NCBI GenBank assembly: GCA_017626295.1 | Contig: JAGAJB010000002.1 | Location: forward strand, 1-64,000 | Direction: 5' to 3' | Origin: Clostridia bacterium | GTDB lineage: Bacteria; Bacillota; Clostridia; Oscillospirales; Acutalibacteraceae | Length of the DNA stretch: 64,000 nucleotides | Part shown: one piece after another, positions 40,953 through 50,447 of the stretch | How the letters are laid out: every line of letters begins with the position of its first letter | Numbering within the stretch: the stretch's first letter is position 1 | Position numbers and translations under genes: made by a program | The notes under the pieces: model-generated | What the model was told of the DNA's origin: nothing | Database searches by the model: none | Seen by the model: the letters and a program-made list of their open reading frames with translations, nothing else

Positions 40953-41237
40953 ATGACAACACTTGAAGATTTATACTACGGCAACATCAGTCCGCACGAA
41001 AGGTACATAAAGCGCGGTTCGAGAGTCGACCAACTCGTAAAGCTAATATGCAAAAATGAGGAAAGCCTAACGGCAACGCTCACCGAGCAACAGAAAGAAA
41101 CCTTCGAAAAGTTTATAGACTGCCAAAGCGAACTTGCAGGGTTAACCGAGCGAGATGCGTTCAGGGATGGCTTCATCCTCGCGGTGCGAATAATGGTTGA
41201 AGCAATGGAAGGGTTAGAAACGGTGGATGATATATGA
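40953..41237 (+). CDS. DUF6809-like small protein, second copy
   Basis: 94 residues, nearly the same as the protein at 16148-16432 with many shared residues throughout (TTLEDLYYGNISPHERYIKR at the start, FEKF...CQ in the middle). ATG at 40953 follows AAAAAGGAGGTG. Its end overlaps the lipoprotein start by four bases, as in the first copy. Upstream, a TTGTGGTATGTGTTTGT sequence resembles the leader of copy 1 and that of other element genes (24.69 and 51.62 kb). Confidence 0.75.
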   Translation: MTTLEDLYYGNISPHERYIKRGSRVDQLVKLICKNEESLTATLTEQQKETFEKFIDCQSELAGLTERDAFRDGFILAVRIMVEAMEGLETVDDI

Positions 41238-41935
41238 AAAAACTAATAATCCTTCTTCTCTGCTGTGTGGTACTCTTGAGTATGGCGGGATGCGGTATCA
41301 ACACCGCACCGCCTCCTGCAGAGAGTCCGCCGACAACGGTATCGGAAACGGTAATAACAGAAACACCACTCGAAACAACACCGCCCGTGACAGCGGTAGA
41401 GCCGACAGAGAAAGATCCCGTCACAACCGAGCGCGAGGAACAGGTAACCGAGCCAACCGTGGTCGCTACAGAGCCGACAACGATACAACCAACAGAAGAA
41501 ACAACGACGACTGCAACAAGCACTATTGAAGAAACGTCTACTCCCCCGATCGTTGAAACAGTGCCAAGCACAGCACCGCAGCTTACGGAAAAAGAAACGA
41601 CGGAAGCTGAGCCGCCAAAGGATGAACCAAAAGCCGAAACGGAATCTCCGAAGGTAACCGAGCCGGAACCTACGGAAAAGCCTGCTCCCTTCGATATTGA
41701 TAACTGGATCGCCTATGCAAGGAGCTACGCCGAAAACAAAGGACTCGTACTAAGCGACACGGCGGTGGATTGTTGGGATAACCCTATCCGCGCAGGCACA
41801 CACTGCATTTACCTTGAAAGAGATATCCAAAGCCGACTTGACCGCTATGCAAAGGATGGGGATATCACCGACGTGTGGATCTGGGCAGAAGCTATGGGCA
41901 ACGATCGCTACGACATTTATATCGGCTACGCTTAA
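41234..41935 (+). CDS. Lipoprotein with swapped C-terminal domain
   Basis: 233 residues. The signal peptide with lipobox SMAGC and the first 25 mature residues (GINTAPPPAESPPTTVSETV) are close to the lipoprotein at 16429-17274. Then comes a Thr/Pro/Glu stalk, and a C-terminal 80-residue domain (WIAYARSYAENKGLVLSD...) unrelated to the CAP-like domain of the other copy. The small protein before it is coupled by overlap. Surface-anchored; function unknown. Confidence 0.8.
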   Translation: MKKLIILLLCCVVLLSMAGCGINTAPPPAESPPTTVSETVITETPLETTPPVTAVEPTEKDPVTTEREEQVTEPTVVATEPTTIQPTEETTTTATSTIEETSTPPIVETVPSTAPQLTEKETTEAEPPKDEPKAETESPKVTEPEPTEKPAPFDIDNWIAYARSYAENKGLVLSDTAVDCWDNPIRAGTHCIYLERDIQSRLDRYAKDGDITDVWIWAEAMGNDRYDIYIGYA

Positions 41936-42013
41936 AAACGAATGATCTCAAGTATAAAACACTCACTGGACACTGTGACCCAACAGACAAAGCGAAAATC
42001 AAATAGGATAATT

Positions 42014-42058
42014 GAAATCCACCATAGATTCAAAATGTGTCTATGGTGGATTTCATTT
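42014..42058 (+). terminator. Terminator after the second lipoprotein
   Basis: GAAATCCACCATAGA pairs with TCTATGGTGGATTTC around 11 bases, followed by ATTTGT. Confidence 0.85.
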
Positions 42059-42111
42059 GTGACAAATCAAGCAAAAATCAGATGCAACCCTACAAAATCC
42101 GACAAACCCCA

Positions 42112-42140
42112 TTGAAAACAAACGAGATATATGCTATAAT
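42112..42140 (+). promoter_or_regulatory. Promoter of the type III R-M operon
   Basis: TTGAAA (42112-42117), 17 bases, TATAAT (42135-42140). Leads to the HTH gene and the five genes after it. Confidence 0.8.
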
Positions 42141-42176
42141 GTATTATGCAGAATTGTATTCATAGGAGATATGGAA

Positions 42177-42371
42177 ATGATTACAAAAACAGATATGCCG
42201 GATCGGTGGTATTCCACAAAAGAAATATGCGCATATCTCGGAATCAGCCGAGATACCTTGCTTGTTTGGATTGCGAACAAAAATATGCCCGCTCACAAAG
42301 TCGGACGCAACTGGAAATTCAAAGTTAGCGAAGTAGATGAGTGGATCAAAAGCGGACAAGCAGCAGAATGA
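42177..42371 (+). CDS. Excisionase-like HTH protein of the defence operon
   Basis: 64 residues with the winged helix of the excisionase family (YSTKEICAYLGISRDTLLVW, then HKVGRNWKFKVSEVDEWI). ATG at 42177 is preferred over 42171 because AGGAG is then eight bases away. First gene of the operon, where such small proteins usually regulate the restriction genes. The next start overlaps its stop. Confidence 0.82.
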   Translation: MITKTDMPDRWYSTKEICAYLGISRDTLLVWIANKNMPAHKVGRNWKFKVSEVDEWIKSGQAAE

Positions 42372-42793
42372 GGTTAATGATGAATGGTCAACAGTTTCAG
42401 GCACCTATTCCCAGTACAAAATCCATTGAAGATGCAAAACTGATTAGCGGTGCGTTAGACACCTTAAACAAAGTAAGTATTAACTGCAAAAAAGCCAACG
42501 ATGCCATAATGTCGGGTAATAAAACCCGAATGTGGAATGTGTTGCAGGAACTTATTAATGAATATGGTGATGCAATTAATCAGAATCATCGTAATACTGG
42601 AAAGCAAGTTGTTTTTGCTAATATAAATTCACACACAATTGATCAGATTAAAAATCAGTTGATTTGGATGCAACGCTTTATATACCAGTATGAAACTAAT
42701 AAATTTGCAGCTGATGAAACGGTCAAGCACATTATAAAATCTTTTTTGAAGAACACAGGCCTGTTTTCAGATGCAGAACTAATGATAATTTAG
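42368..42793 (+). CDS. Unknown protein of the type III R-M operon
   Basis: 141 residues, helical, no motif recognised. Start uncertain: the ATG at 42368 overlaps the previous stop, and ATGs at 42377 and 42380 have GAGG in front. Lies 12 bases before the FRG gene. Confidence 0.75.
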   Translation: MRLMMNGQQFQAPIPSTKSIEDAKLISGALDTLNKVSINCKKANDAIMSGNKTRMWNVLQELINEYGDAINQNHRNTGKQVVFANINSHTIDQIKNQLIWMQRFIYQYETNKFAADETVKHIIKSFLKNTGLFSDAELMII

Positions 42794-42805
42794 GCGGAGG
42801 ACAGA

Positions 42806-43771
42806 ATGGCAGCAGAGAAAGTACAAAAAACAGCACATTCTATTTCAGAATTTATTGATGAGATCAGCAAAATTAATGCCACTCTCATCCGTAACGGAGT
42901 TAACAAAAATGAAATGCTTTTGTTCCGAGGTCATTCTGATGTTACATACGAACTTATGCCGTATATTGGTCGCGGCAGAAGATCGTCGTGTGAAATAACA
43001 ATCTTCAATGAAGAAAGAAACCTAATAGAAACTGCTAAAAATCGATTGCCGGATGTTTTCAGAAATGATTTGCTTCCCCTGGAATTACTTGCATTGTTGC
43101 AACATCACGGAATCCCCACAAGATTGTTAGATGTTACTGAAAATGCGTTAGTGGCGTTATATTTTGCCTGTTGTAATAATGATAACGCAGATGGTGAAGT
43201 TTTTGCATTTAAACATAATGAAATGGATGTAACAACTTATCCTTTGATGCAGGCTGTTGCGGATTCATACCGTTTAATCGGAGACACCTTTTGCTCATTA
43301 GAAGATTTCGGAAAAAAGGCAATTGAACAACCCTATTTTTTGGAGCATCGATCTCTTTATCGGATTTTAGACGAAAACAAAGAAGAATTCGTAAAAATGG
43401 GCGAGTATTTCCCGGGGTTCCCTGCAAGTGCTGTTGACTGGATACAAAAGAATTGCAGTCAGCCTCGTATTGTATATGCGCCGATACGCAGTTTAAGACA
43501 GCAGATGCAACGCGGAAGGTTCATGCTATTTGCTAACAAAATTGTATCGAATGATTTAGATATAGGATTTGAAACCATTATAGATGCGCTTCCCAAAAAT
43601 CACCCCATGATTTCAGGCGCAATAACTATCCCTAAAGAATGCAAAAAACAGATTTTATCAGACCTTGCTCTTTGCGGAATAAGCCGCGATACTCTATTCT
43701 GCGATAACGTTGATATTGTATGCGAAAGCATAGTGAGTAAATTCAAGAGTAAAGTCAAAGGAAGCTATTAA
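42806..43771 (+). CDS. FRG-domain protein
   Basis: 321 residues. The FRG domain is clear: LLFRGHSDVTYELMP at about 38-52 and LLALLQHHGIPTRLLDVTEN at about 97-116, followed by ALVALYFAC. FRG proteins occur beside restriction systems and other defence genes; their biochemical role is unsettled. The C-terminal half is unrecognised. Seventeen bases before the methyltransferase gene, in the same operon. Confidence 0.88.
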   Translation: MAAEKVQKTAHSISEFIDEISKINATLIRNGVNKNEMLLFRGHSDVTYELMPYIGRGRRSSCEITIFNEERNLIETAKNRLPDVFRNDLLPLELLALLQHHGIPTRLLDVTENALVALYFACCNNDNADGEVFAFKHNEMDVTTYPLMQAVADSYRLIGDTFCSLEDFGKKAIEQPYFLEHRSLYRILDENKEEFVKMGEYFPGFPASAVDWIQKNCSQPRIVYAPIRSLRQQMQRGRFMLFANKIVSNDLDIGFETIIDALPKNHPMISGAITIPKECKKQILSDLALCGISRDTLFCDNVDIVCESIVSKFKSKVKGSY

Positions 43772-43787
43772 TAGATAGGAGTTCATT

Positions 43788-45455
43788 ATGCCAACACTTG
43801 AATGGATCGGAAAAGACAAGGTAATAAACCATCATCAAGACGTGCCGTACCGTGTTCTTGAAAGAATATACAGCTATGACGAAAACGGTCAGCACGATGA
43901 GGACAACGGCAGCGAGAATATGATTATCCGTGGTGATAATTTGGAAGCGTTGAAAGCTCTGTTGCCCAAGTATGAAGGACGGGTGAAGTGTATCTACATC
44001 GATCCTCCCTACAACACAGGTAATGAAGGTTGGGTATATAACGACAATGTTAACGATCCCAAAATCAAGAAATGGCTCGGTGAGGTCGTCGGCAAAGAGG
44101 GCGAAGACTTGTCGCGTCACGATAAGTGGCTTTGCATGATGTATCCACGTTTAAGATTACTTTATAAGTTGTTAAGCCACGATGGGGCGATATTTGTAAG
44201 TCTTGATTATCACGAGCAGCCTTTTTTAAGAATGTTGCTTGATGAAATATTCGGTCCAACCAATTTTGTATCCGAAATTGCATGTGTCAACAAGCCTTCG
44301 GGCAGGAGCGATGATAAATATATTGCTACAGCTCATGAAAGCATTATTATTTATCGTAAGAGCGACAGTCTAACCTTCGGTGGTTTTCCTCCTGACGAAA
44401 AAATCACTAAGCGATATAATAAAGTATCCCCCGATGGTCGTTTGTATCGCGAAGAAGATCTGAGAAAGCGTGGAGCACATGATGAACGAGTAGATAGACC
44501 AAATCTGTTTTATCCTTTTTTCTACTGTCAAGAAACGGAAGAGTTAATTATTGGTGATAATTCTGACGAAACGCCTGAAGGATTTATCAGAATTGAGCCT
44601 ATGAAAGATGAGGGTGTTGAAGGCACATGGCGTTGGGGAAAGGATACCGCCCTTGCTCAAAAGTTTTATATTCATCCACGATATATGCCAAACAAAAAGC
44701 AATGGAGTTTGTTTGAGTGGGAATATCTTGATGAACGTGGAGATGTTAAACCAACGAGCTTATGGGATTTTAAGGATGTTAATAGCGAACGCGGAACTGA
44801 AATGTTCATCAAATACTTAGGCTTTAATAAAGCAGATTTTCCAAATCCCAAACCTGTTGGTACTATCGAACGTATTCTTAAGATCGCTACATCAAATGAC
44901 GACATAATTCTCGATTCTTTCGCTGGATCAGGAACGACCGCCCAAGCTGTCTTAAATATGAATCAATCCGACGGCAAGAATCGCAAATTTATCCTTGTGG
45001 AAATGATGGAATATGCTGATAGTATTACAGCCGAGCGTGCAAAGAGGGTTATCAACGGCTACGGCGAAGGAAAAAATGCAGTCGAAGGCACAGGCGGCAA
45101 CTTTAGCTTCTACGACCTTGGTGATACATTGCTTCTTCCGGATGGTAATTTGAACGAAGATATCGGTGAAGGAAAAATCCGAGATTATATTTGGTACACC
45201 GAAACCAAAGAGCCGATGACGGTGAATGTTTCTACAGACGAGACTTATTGCCTCGGTACGAGCCGTGATACTGCTTACTACTTCTACTACAAGAAGGACG
45301 AAATCACCACACTTGATTATGATTTCCTCTCAACCGTAAAAACCAAGGCGGTGGGATATATCATTTACGCCGACCTTTGCACTATTTCCGATGAGGAACT
45401 TAAGAAGTGGAATATAACATTTAAGAAAATACCGAGAGATATAGCGAAAGTATAA
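43788..45455 (+). CDS. mod: Type III restriction system methyltransferase (Mod)
   Basis: 555 residues, beta-class adenine N6 methyltransferase. DPPY at 72-75 (IYIDPPYNTGNEGW) comes before the SAM-binding LDSFAGSGTTA at about 376, the beta-class order. The central part would read the target. It modifies one strand and supplies specificity to Res. The gene for an ATPase lies between it and Res, which are normally adjacent. Confidence 0.93.
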   Translation: MPTLEWIGKDKVINHHQDVPYRVLERIYSYDENGQHDEDNGSENMIIRGDNLEALKALLPKYEGRVKCIYIDPPYNTGNEGWVYNDNVNDPKIKKWLGEVVGKEGEDLSRHDKWLCMMYPRLRLLYKLLSHDGAIFVSLDYHEQPFLRMLLDEIFGPTNFVSEIACVNKPSGRSDDKYIATAHESIIIYRKSDSLTFGGFPPDEKITKRYNKVSPDGRLYREEDLRKRGAHDERVDRPNLFYPFFYCQETEELIIGDNSDETPEGFIRIEPMKDEGVEGTWRWGKDTALAQKFYIHPRYMPNKKQWSLFEWEYLDERGDVKPTSLWDFKDVNSERGTEMFIKYLGFNKADFPNPKPVGTIERILKIATSNDDIILDSFAGSGTTAQAVLNMNQSDGKNRKFILVEMMEYADSITAERAKRVINGYGEGKNAVEGTGGNFSFYDLGDTLLLPDGNLNEDIGEGKIRDYIWYTETKEPMTVNVSTDETYCLGTSRDTAYYFYYKKDEITTLDYDFLSTVKTKAVGYIIYADLCTISDEELKKWNITFKKIPRDIAKV

Positions 45456-45466
45456 AGAGGGACTAT

Positions 45467-47071
45467 ATGAGTTATACATATTGGTTGCCCGATGCAACTG
45501 GGGCAAAAAAAGATTATACAACAGAATCAAATGCAATAGTCATCATTGGTGCTAATGGTGCTGGCAAAAGTAAATTAGGTGCATGGATTGAACAAAAGAG
45601 CATGAGATCGGTACACCGTATAGCTGCGCAAAGAAGTTTAAATTTTCAAGAAAATACTCCTTTGAAAAGTTACTCTCAAGCTGAAACCCAATTTTTTTAC
45701 GGCGGAAACACACAAAGTAACAGTAAAGGCGCGCGTTGGAATTACGGAAATTCATACACAACCCAATTAATCAATGACTTCGACGATGTTCTGTCTGCTA
45801 TGATAGCATTAAGAAATAATGCTAACGATAAGTTTGTTGCCGAGTGTAAAATGGCAGAATCAGAAAACCGTATCAAACCTAACACGCCCAACACGGTTAT
45901 AGACAAACTGCAAGAAATATGGAAGAGTATTTTTCCACATCGAGATTTAATATATGATGATGCAAAATTTTATGCCTCTTTCACTAAAAATGGTAGCCAA
46001 GTTAGATATTCTGCTACTCAAATGAGTGATGGAGAACGTGCAGTCTTATATTTAACGGCACAGGTTCTTTGTGTTCCTGAAAACAAAATTCTTATTATGG
46101 ACGAGCCGGAGATACACTTGCATCGCTCTATAATCAATCGACTTTGGATTGCCTTGGAAGCAGCTCGAAAGGATTGTTTGTTTATATATATCACGCACGA
46201 TACGCAATTTGCCGCACTTCATAGTCATGCAGATAAAATATGGGTGCAAAATTTTGATGGTACGAACTGGAATCTTCAAAAGCTCCAAGATAGTGACCTT
46301 CCCGAAGAATTGTTGCTCGATATATTAGGCAACCGCAAGAATGTTCTTTTTGTGGAAGGAACTGCTAATAGTGATGATATAAAACTATATTCTGAACTAT
46401 ATCCCAACTATTATGTTGTGCCTTGTGGTAATTGCCGACAAGTGATAGAACGCACGAAAGCTTTTAACCGTAGCGATATGCTTCATCACTGCAATATATA
46501 CGGTATAATTGACCGCGACTATCGTTCCGATGACGAAATTGATAAGTACAAAGCAAGTAAAATATATACCATCGATGTTTCTGAGGTGGAAAATCTGTTT
46601 TTGGTAGAAGAATTAGTTCGGTGGTTCGCTTCTCACATGGGCAAAAATGCAGATGAGGTGTTTGATGCAATCAAAACATTTGTTATAGACACTAAATTTG
46701 CAAATATGATTAATAGTCAAATATGCGAAAGTGTCGTTGCACAAATTAAATATTTGTTGAATGGTGCCAGAGTATCCAATGAAAATGAAACAGAGGCAAA
46801 AACAACGTTGAACGCAGCACTCGCATCAATTAATTATGATACGATAAAAGCCACCGAGGAAATTCGATTTACCGAGGCATTAAATAATAAAGATTATAAG
46901 GCGGTTCTTCGTGTATTCAACAAAAAGCAAATCTCCAATTCGGTTGGTACGTTTTTTGGGATAGGCGAACGACTTTATAGATCGACAATACTTAATCTCA
47001 TAAAAACGAATAAAAAGGACGAAATAGTTGCTACTTTAGTGTCTTATCTACCCACTGAAATTCCGAGATAG
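45467..47071 (+). CDS. AAA ATPase with TOPRIM-like (DUF4435) domain
   Basis: 534 residues. The ABC-type ATPase part has Walker A GANGAGKSK at 28-36, QMSDGERAVLYL as signature and ILIMDEPEIHLH as Walker B. From about 290, NVLFVEG, YGIIDRDYRSDDE and the later VSEVENLFL match DUF4435/TOPRIM-like domains, as in OLD-family nucleases, where the acidic residues bind metal. It lies between Mod and Res with gaps of 11 and 12 bases. Probably a nuclease or regulator added to the type III system. Confidence 0.85.
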   Translation: MSYTYWLPDATGAKKDYTTESNAIVIIGANGAGKSKLGAWIEQKSMRSVHRIAAQRSLNFQENTPLKSYSQAETQFFYGGNTQSNSKGARWNYGNSYTTQLINDFDDVLSAMIALRNNANDKFVAECKMAESENRIKPNTPNTVIDKLQEIWKSIFPHRDLIYDDAKFYASFTKNGSQVRYSATQMSDGERAVLYLTAQVLCVPENKILIMDEPEIHLHRSIINRLWIALEAARKDCLFIYITHDTQFAALHSHADKIWVQNFDGTNWNLQKLQDSDLPEELLLDILGNRKNVLFVEGTANSDDIKLYSELYPNYYVVPCGNCRQVIERTKAFNRSDMLHHCNIYGIIDRDYRSDDEIDKYKASKIYTIDVSEVENLFLVEELVRWFASHMGKNADEVFDAIKTFVIDTKFANMINSQICESVVAQIKYLLNGARVSNENETEAKTTLNAALASINYDTIKATEEIRFTEALNNKDYKAVLRVFNKKQISNSVGTFFGIGERLYRSTILNLIKTNKKDEIVATLVSYLPTEIPR

Positions 47072-47083
47072 AAGGTATATAAA

Positions 47084-49714
47084 ATGGAACTGAAGATATA
47101 TCAGAAAAACGTAATAAAAGACCTGTCACGCTATCTTGAACTGTTGCTCGAAAAGCAGAGTGCCGGCGTAGCTTATACTGCTCTTTGGAACGAAAAGAAC
47201 GTTATGGTCGATCTTAACGGTATGCCTAACTATAACGACGTCCTCAATGGTGTACCCAATGTATGTTTCAAAGTGCCTACGGGTGGTGGTAAAACCTTCC
47301 TTGCGTGCAATTCCATTAAGCCTATTTTTGATTCGATGCCCAATATGCGTGCAAAGGCTGTTGTTTGGCTCGTACCGTCAGATGCTATTCTGTCGCAGAC
47401 CTTATCTGCTCTTTCTTCTGCCGATCATCCCTACCGCCAAAAGCTTGACGTTGAATTTGGCAGTCGTGTAGAAGTGTATTCAAAGGAGCAACTCTTGAAT
47501 GGTCAGAATTTTAATCCTACGTCCGTAACGGAACAGTTGTCTGTGTTTGTATTGAGCTACGATTCCTTCCGTACGAGCAAGAAAGACGGCCGCAAGGCAT
47601 ACCAGGAAAACGGCAACCTCGCCGCATTTGCAAAATACAACGCTAACTCCGAGGTGCTTTTGGATGACACCGATGAAACGGCGCTGATTCAGGTAGTGCG
47701 TCAGCTCAATCCCGTGGTCATTGTTGACGAAAGCCACCATGCAACCTCAAATTTGAGCATTGAGATGCTTAATAATTTCAATCCGTGCTTTGTGTTGGAT
47801 CTGACCGCTACTCCTAAAAAAGGCAGCAATATCATTTCTTTCGTTGATGCGACCGCACTGAAGAAAGAAAATATGGTTAAGCTTCCCGTTATCGTATATA
47901 ACCGTAAGGCGCAGACCGATGTATTTGCCGATGCTATCAGCATTCGTATGAAGTTGGAAGCCGCCGCTATTGTGGAACAAGAGAAGTCTGGCAGATACAT
48001 ACGTCCCATCGTACTGTTCCAAGCACAGCCTAAAGTTGGTACTGAAAGCACAACCTTCGATAAGATCAAAAAGCATCTGATGGATTTCGGTATTCCCGAG
48101 GAACAAATTGCAATAAAAACGGCAGACAAGAACGAACTCAAGAATGTGGATCTAATGTCTCCCTCCTGCCCGATTCGTTTTATTATTACGGTTAACGCGC
48201 TGAAAGAGGGCTGGGACTGTCCTTTTGCTTACGTTCTTGCTACTGTAGCAAACAAGACATCTTCCGTGGATGTAGAGCAGATTCTCGGACGAGTTCTTCG
48301 TTTGCCCAATACACATAAGAATACCAATCAGGTACTAAACATTTCGTATGTCATCACTTCGTCCGATGACTTCCATGCAACGCTCGAGCGCGTGGTTAAA
48401 GGACTCAATGCCGCAGGATTTAGCAGTAAGGATTATTATGCAAAAGAGATGAAAGCAGAACCTGTTATTCCTACACCATCGGTGCAGTTGACTGTTGACG
48501 ATGTACCTTCTGCGGATATTACCGATGTAGAGGATGATGATCTTCCTGAAATTGACGTTGCGGAAGTAATGGCGAAAATTGAAGCTGCAGTTCACGAAAC
48601 AGAAAACGTCGAACTTATTGCTAACGATGAACTGTTTTCTGCAGCAATTGCAGAAAGCGAAGCATATGAAGCAGCCATCGAAAATATGGAGCCTACCGCA
48701 AAAAATCTTGCTCCGGAGGAGGTGCGCGATAAGATGTCAGAATATCATATGAACGATGAATTTGCAGAAGAAGCATCAGCGATTATGATTCCGCAGTTTA
48801 TGCAAAATGTCGGGTTTAATTTATTTTCTGAAAATGCATATGAATTATTGCGCCCCGAGCATCTTGCGAAAGGATTCACTCTCAGAGATAAAGATATTGT
48901 TATTGACTTTAATACTATCAATGCAGAGATGGCTCGCATTGATGTCGACGACGGACAAAACTCTACGCCGAAAGCGTGGCGGTTAACCGGTAACGATAGC
49001 GCATACTTCAAGGAAATGTTTAATTCTCAACCTTCCGAAAAGAGACTGGCTCTTTGCAAGGGAATGATTAAAAAACAACTTTCCAAGATGGATTATATTA
49101 ACGATAAAGAACTGCAGGACTATATTGACAGAATTATTGATACTATGACCGAGGATCAGATTGCAGATCTGGAACAGTCGCCGTATCCGTACATTTTGAA
49201 AATCAAACAAAAAGTACAAGCGTTGCTGGCAGCTCATGCAGCAAAGACATTTGATTTATGGGTAAGCCAAGACAAAATCGAGTGTGTTCCCAACTACAAA
49301 CTGCCTGCTTCAATTTCTCCTATAAATGTGACAACAACGATTCCGAAGTCACTTTATACAGCAGAGGAAGAGATGAACGAGCAAGAGTTCAAAGTGGTGT
49401 GGGAGTTGTCATCTCTTGAAAATATCAAGTGGTGGCATCGCAATATCTCTCGTCTTGGATTTTGCATCAATGGTTCAATCAATGCATATCCAGATATAAT
49501 TGCAATGACCGAAAGTGGCAAGATACTCCTCATCGAGCCAAAAGGTGACCATCTTGAAAATGAAGAATCTGAATTGAAAGCCAAGATAGGTGCCACTTGG
49601 TCATCTGCTGCAGGAAAACAATTTCGATACTTTATGGTGTTCGATAAGAAATCTCCCGGTTATCCAGGAGCATATTCGTATGAACAATTTATTGAAATTG
49701 TAAAAGGGCTGTAA
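47084..49714 (+). CDS. res: Type III restriction enzyme helicase-nuclease (Res)
   Basis: 876 residues. SF2 helicase: PTGGGKT (Walker A, 65-71), VDESHH (motif II, about 215), LDLTATP (motif III), GRVLRLP (motif VI region). The C-terminal nuclease of the PD-(D/E)xK type is YPDIIAMTESGKILLIEPKG at about 805-825. ATP-driven translocation from the Mod site and cleavage are expected. Length is within the normal range. A strong terminator follows. Confidence 0.93.
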   Translation: MELKIYQKNVIKDLSRYLELLLEKQSAGVAYTALWNEKNVMVDLNGMPNYNDVLNGVPNVCFKVPTGGGKTFLACNSIKPIFDSMPNMRAKAVVWLVPSDAILSQTLSALSSADHPYRQKLDVEFGSRVEVYSKEQLLNGQNFNPTSVTEQLSVFVLSYDSFRTSKKDGRKAYQENGNLAAFAKYNANSEVLLDDTDETALIQVVRQLNPVVIVDESHHATSNLSIEMLNNFNPCFVLDLTATPKKGSNIISFVDATALKKENMVKLPVIVYNRKAQTDVFADAISIRMKLEAAAIVEQEKSGRYIRPIVLFQAQPKVGTESTTFDKIKKHLMDFGIPEEQIAIKTADKNELKNVDLMSPSCPIRFIITVNALKEGWDCPFAYVLATVANKTSSVDVEQILGRVLRLPNTHKNTNQVLNISYVITSSDDFHATLERVVKGLNAAGFSSKDYYAKEMKAEPVIPTPSVQLTVDDVPSADITDVEDDDLPEIDVAEVMAKIEAAVHETENVELIANDELFSAAIAESEAYEAAIENMEPTAKNLAPEEVRDKMSEYHMNDEFAEEASAIMIPQFMQNVGFNLFSENAYELLRPEHLAKGFTLRDKDIVIDFNTINAEMARIDVDDGQNSTPKAWRLTGNDSAYFKEMFNSQPSEKRLALCKGMIKKQLSKMDYINDKELQDYIDRIIDTMTEDQIADLEQSPYPYILKIKQKVQALLAAHAAKTFDLWVSQDKIECVPNYKLPASISPINVTTTIPKSLYTAEEEMNEQEFKVVWELSSLENIKWWHRNISRLGFCINGSINAYPDIIAMTESGKILLIEPKGDHLENEESELKAKIGATWSSAAGKQFRYFMVFDKKSPGYPGAYSYEQFIEIVKGL

Positions 49715-49720
49715 TAAATA

Positions 49721-49758
49721 ATACCGGAATAGCGCTGAATGCTATTCCGGTATTTTGT
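49721..49758 (+). terminator. Terminator after Res
   Basis: ATACCGGAATAGC pairs perfectly with GCTATTCCGGTAT around seven bases, followed by a TTTTG tract. Confidence 0.9.
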
Positions 49759-49840
49759 AATTTTCGCTGAGATAACATAAGTCATCAGCAGATTGAAATT
49801 AATAGTATTCCCACCTCTCGACCATCTTATTCACCCTACC

Positions 49841-49870
49841 TTGACAAAAGTTTCCTGCGTATGGTATAAT
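49841..49870 (+). promoter_or_regulatory. Promoter of the second element's HTH/replication gene
   Basis: TTGACA (49841-49846), 18 bases, TATAAT (49865-49870) with TG before the -10. It starts a ~290-base leader. Confidence 0.8.
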
Positions 49871-49974
49871 AAAGGCACCGAGAGATCGGCTGAAAATTGA
49901 ATAATATGTGCCACGACAGTTACAACTGCCTCCTCTTCGTTTGAAAGATAACGATCATCCATTTAGAGTTATAG

Positions 49975-50067
49975 ACTCGTACATACATCAGCACGGAACA
50001 TTTTTAAGCGAACCAAACCGTTCGCTCATTTGTGTTTCCGTCTCGATGTATGTGCGAGTCTTTTTGT
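49975..50067 (+). promoter_or_regulatory. Large leader hairpin, probable attenuator
   Basis: ACTCGTACATACATC (49975-49989) pairs with GATGTATGTGCGAGT (50045-50059), with one G-U pair. Inside it AGCGAAC/GTTCGCT (50007-50013, 50020-50026) forms a second hairpin. TTTTTGTTTT follows, so the whole can terminate transcription before the HTH gene at 50160. A 12-codon frame starts at 49906 ahead of it but lacks a ribosome site. Confidence 0.65.
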
Positions 50068-50159
50068 TTTGCTCTCGCCGTGATTATATAAAAATCGAAA
50101 GGTGGAATGCAGATGATTGTATCAAAATTTAGAATCAACACAAACGAAAGGAGGATCGG

Positions 50160-50447
50160 ATGCAACACAAAAATTTCTTTATGGTTCCCAATCGCATCTT
50201 TGATTTAGAACTAAAGCCGAGGGACTTCACCGTGTATTGCTGTCTGCTCCGGCACAGCGACAGCAAGGATGGCTCCTGCTTTCCCTCGCGGAGAGTCATT
50301 GCAAAGGAGTGCAGTATGGATAGGAAAACCGTTGACTCTGCCATTGAAAATCTCTCATCCCTCGGTCTGGTGAAAAAGGTTCAGCGACACCGTGAGGACG
50401 GAACAAGGACAAGCAATCTCTACTACGTGGCAAGTCTCTTGGAGTAG
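50160..50447 (+). CDS. HTH replication-initiator-like protein, second element
   Basis: 95 residues. KNFFMVPNRIFDLELKPRDFTVYCCLL and the winged helix RVIAKECSMDRKTVDSAIENL match the HTH/replication protein at 22314-22766 but without its helical tail. ATG follows AAAGGAGG. Expression is probably limited by the leader attenuator. Confidence 0.8.
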   Translation: MQHKNFFMVPNRIFDLELKPRDFTVYCCLLRHSDSKDGSCFPSRRVIAKECSMDRKTVDSAIENLSSLGLVKKVQRHREDGTRTSNLYYVASLLE

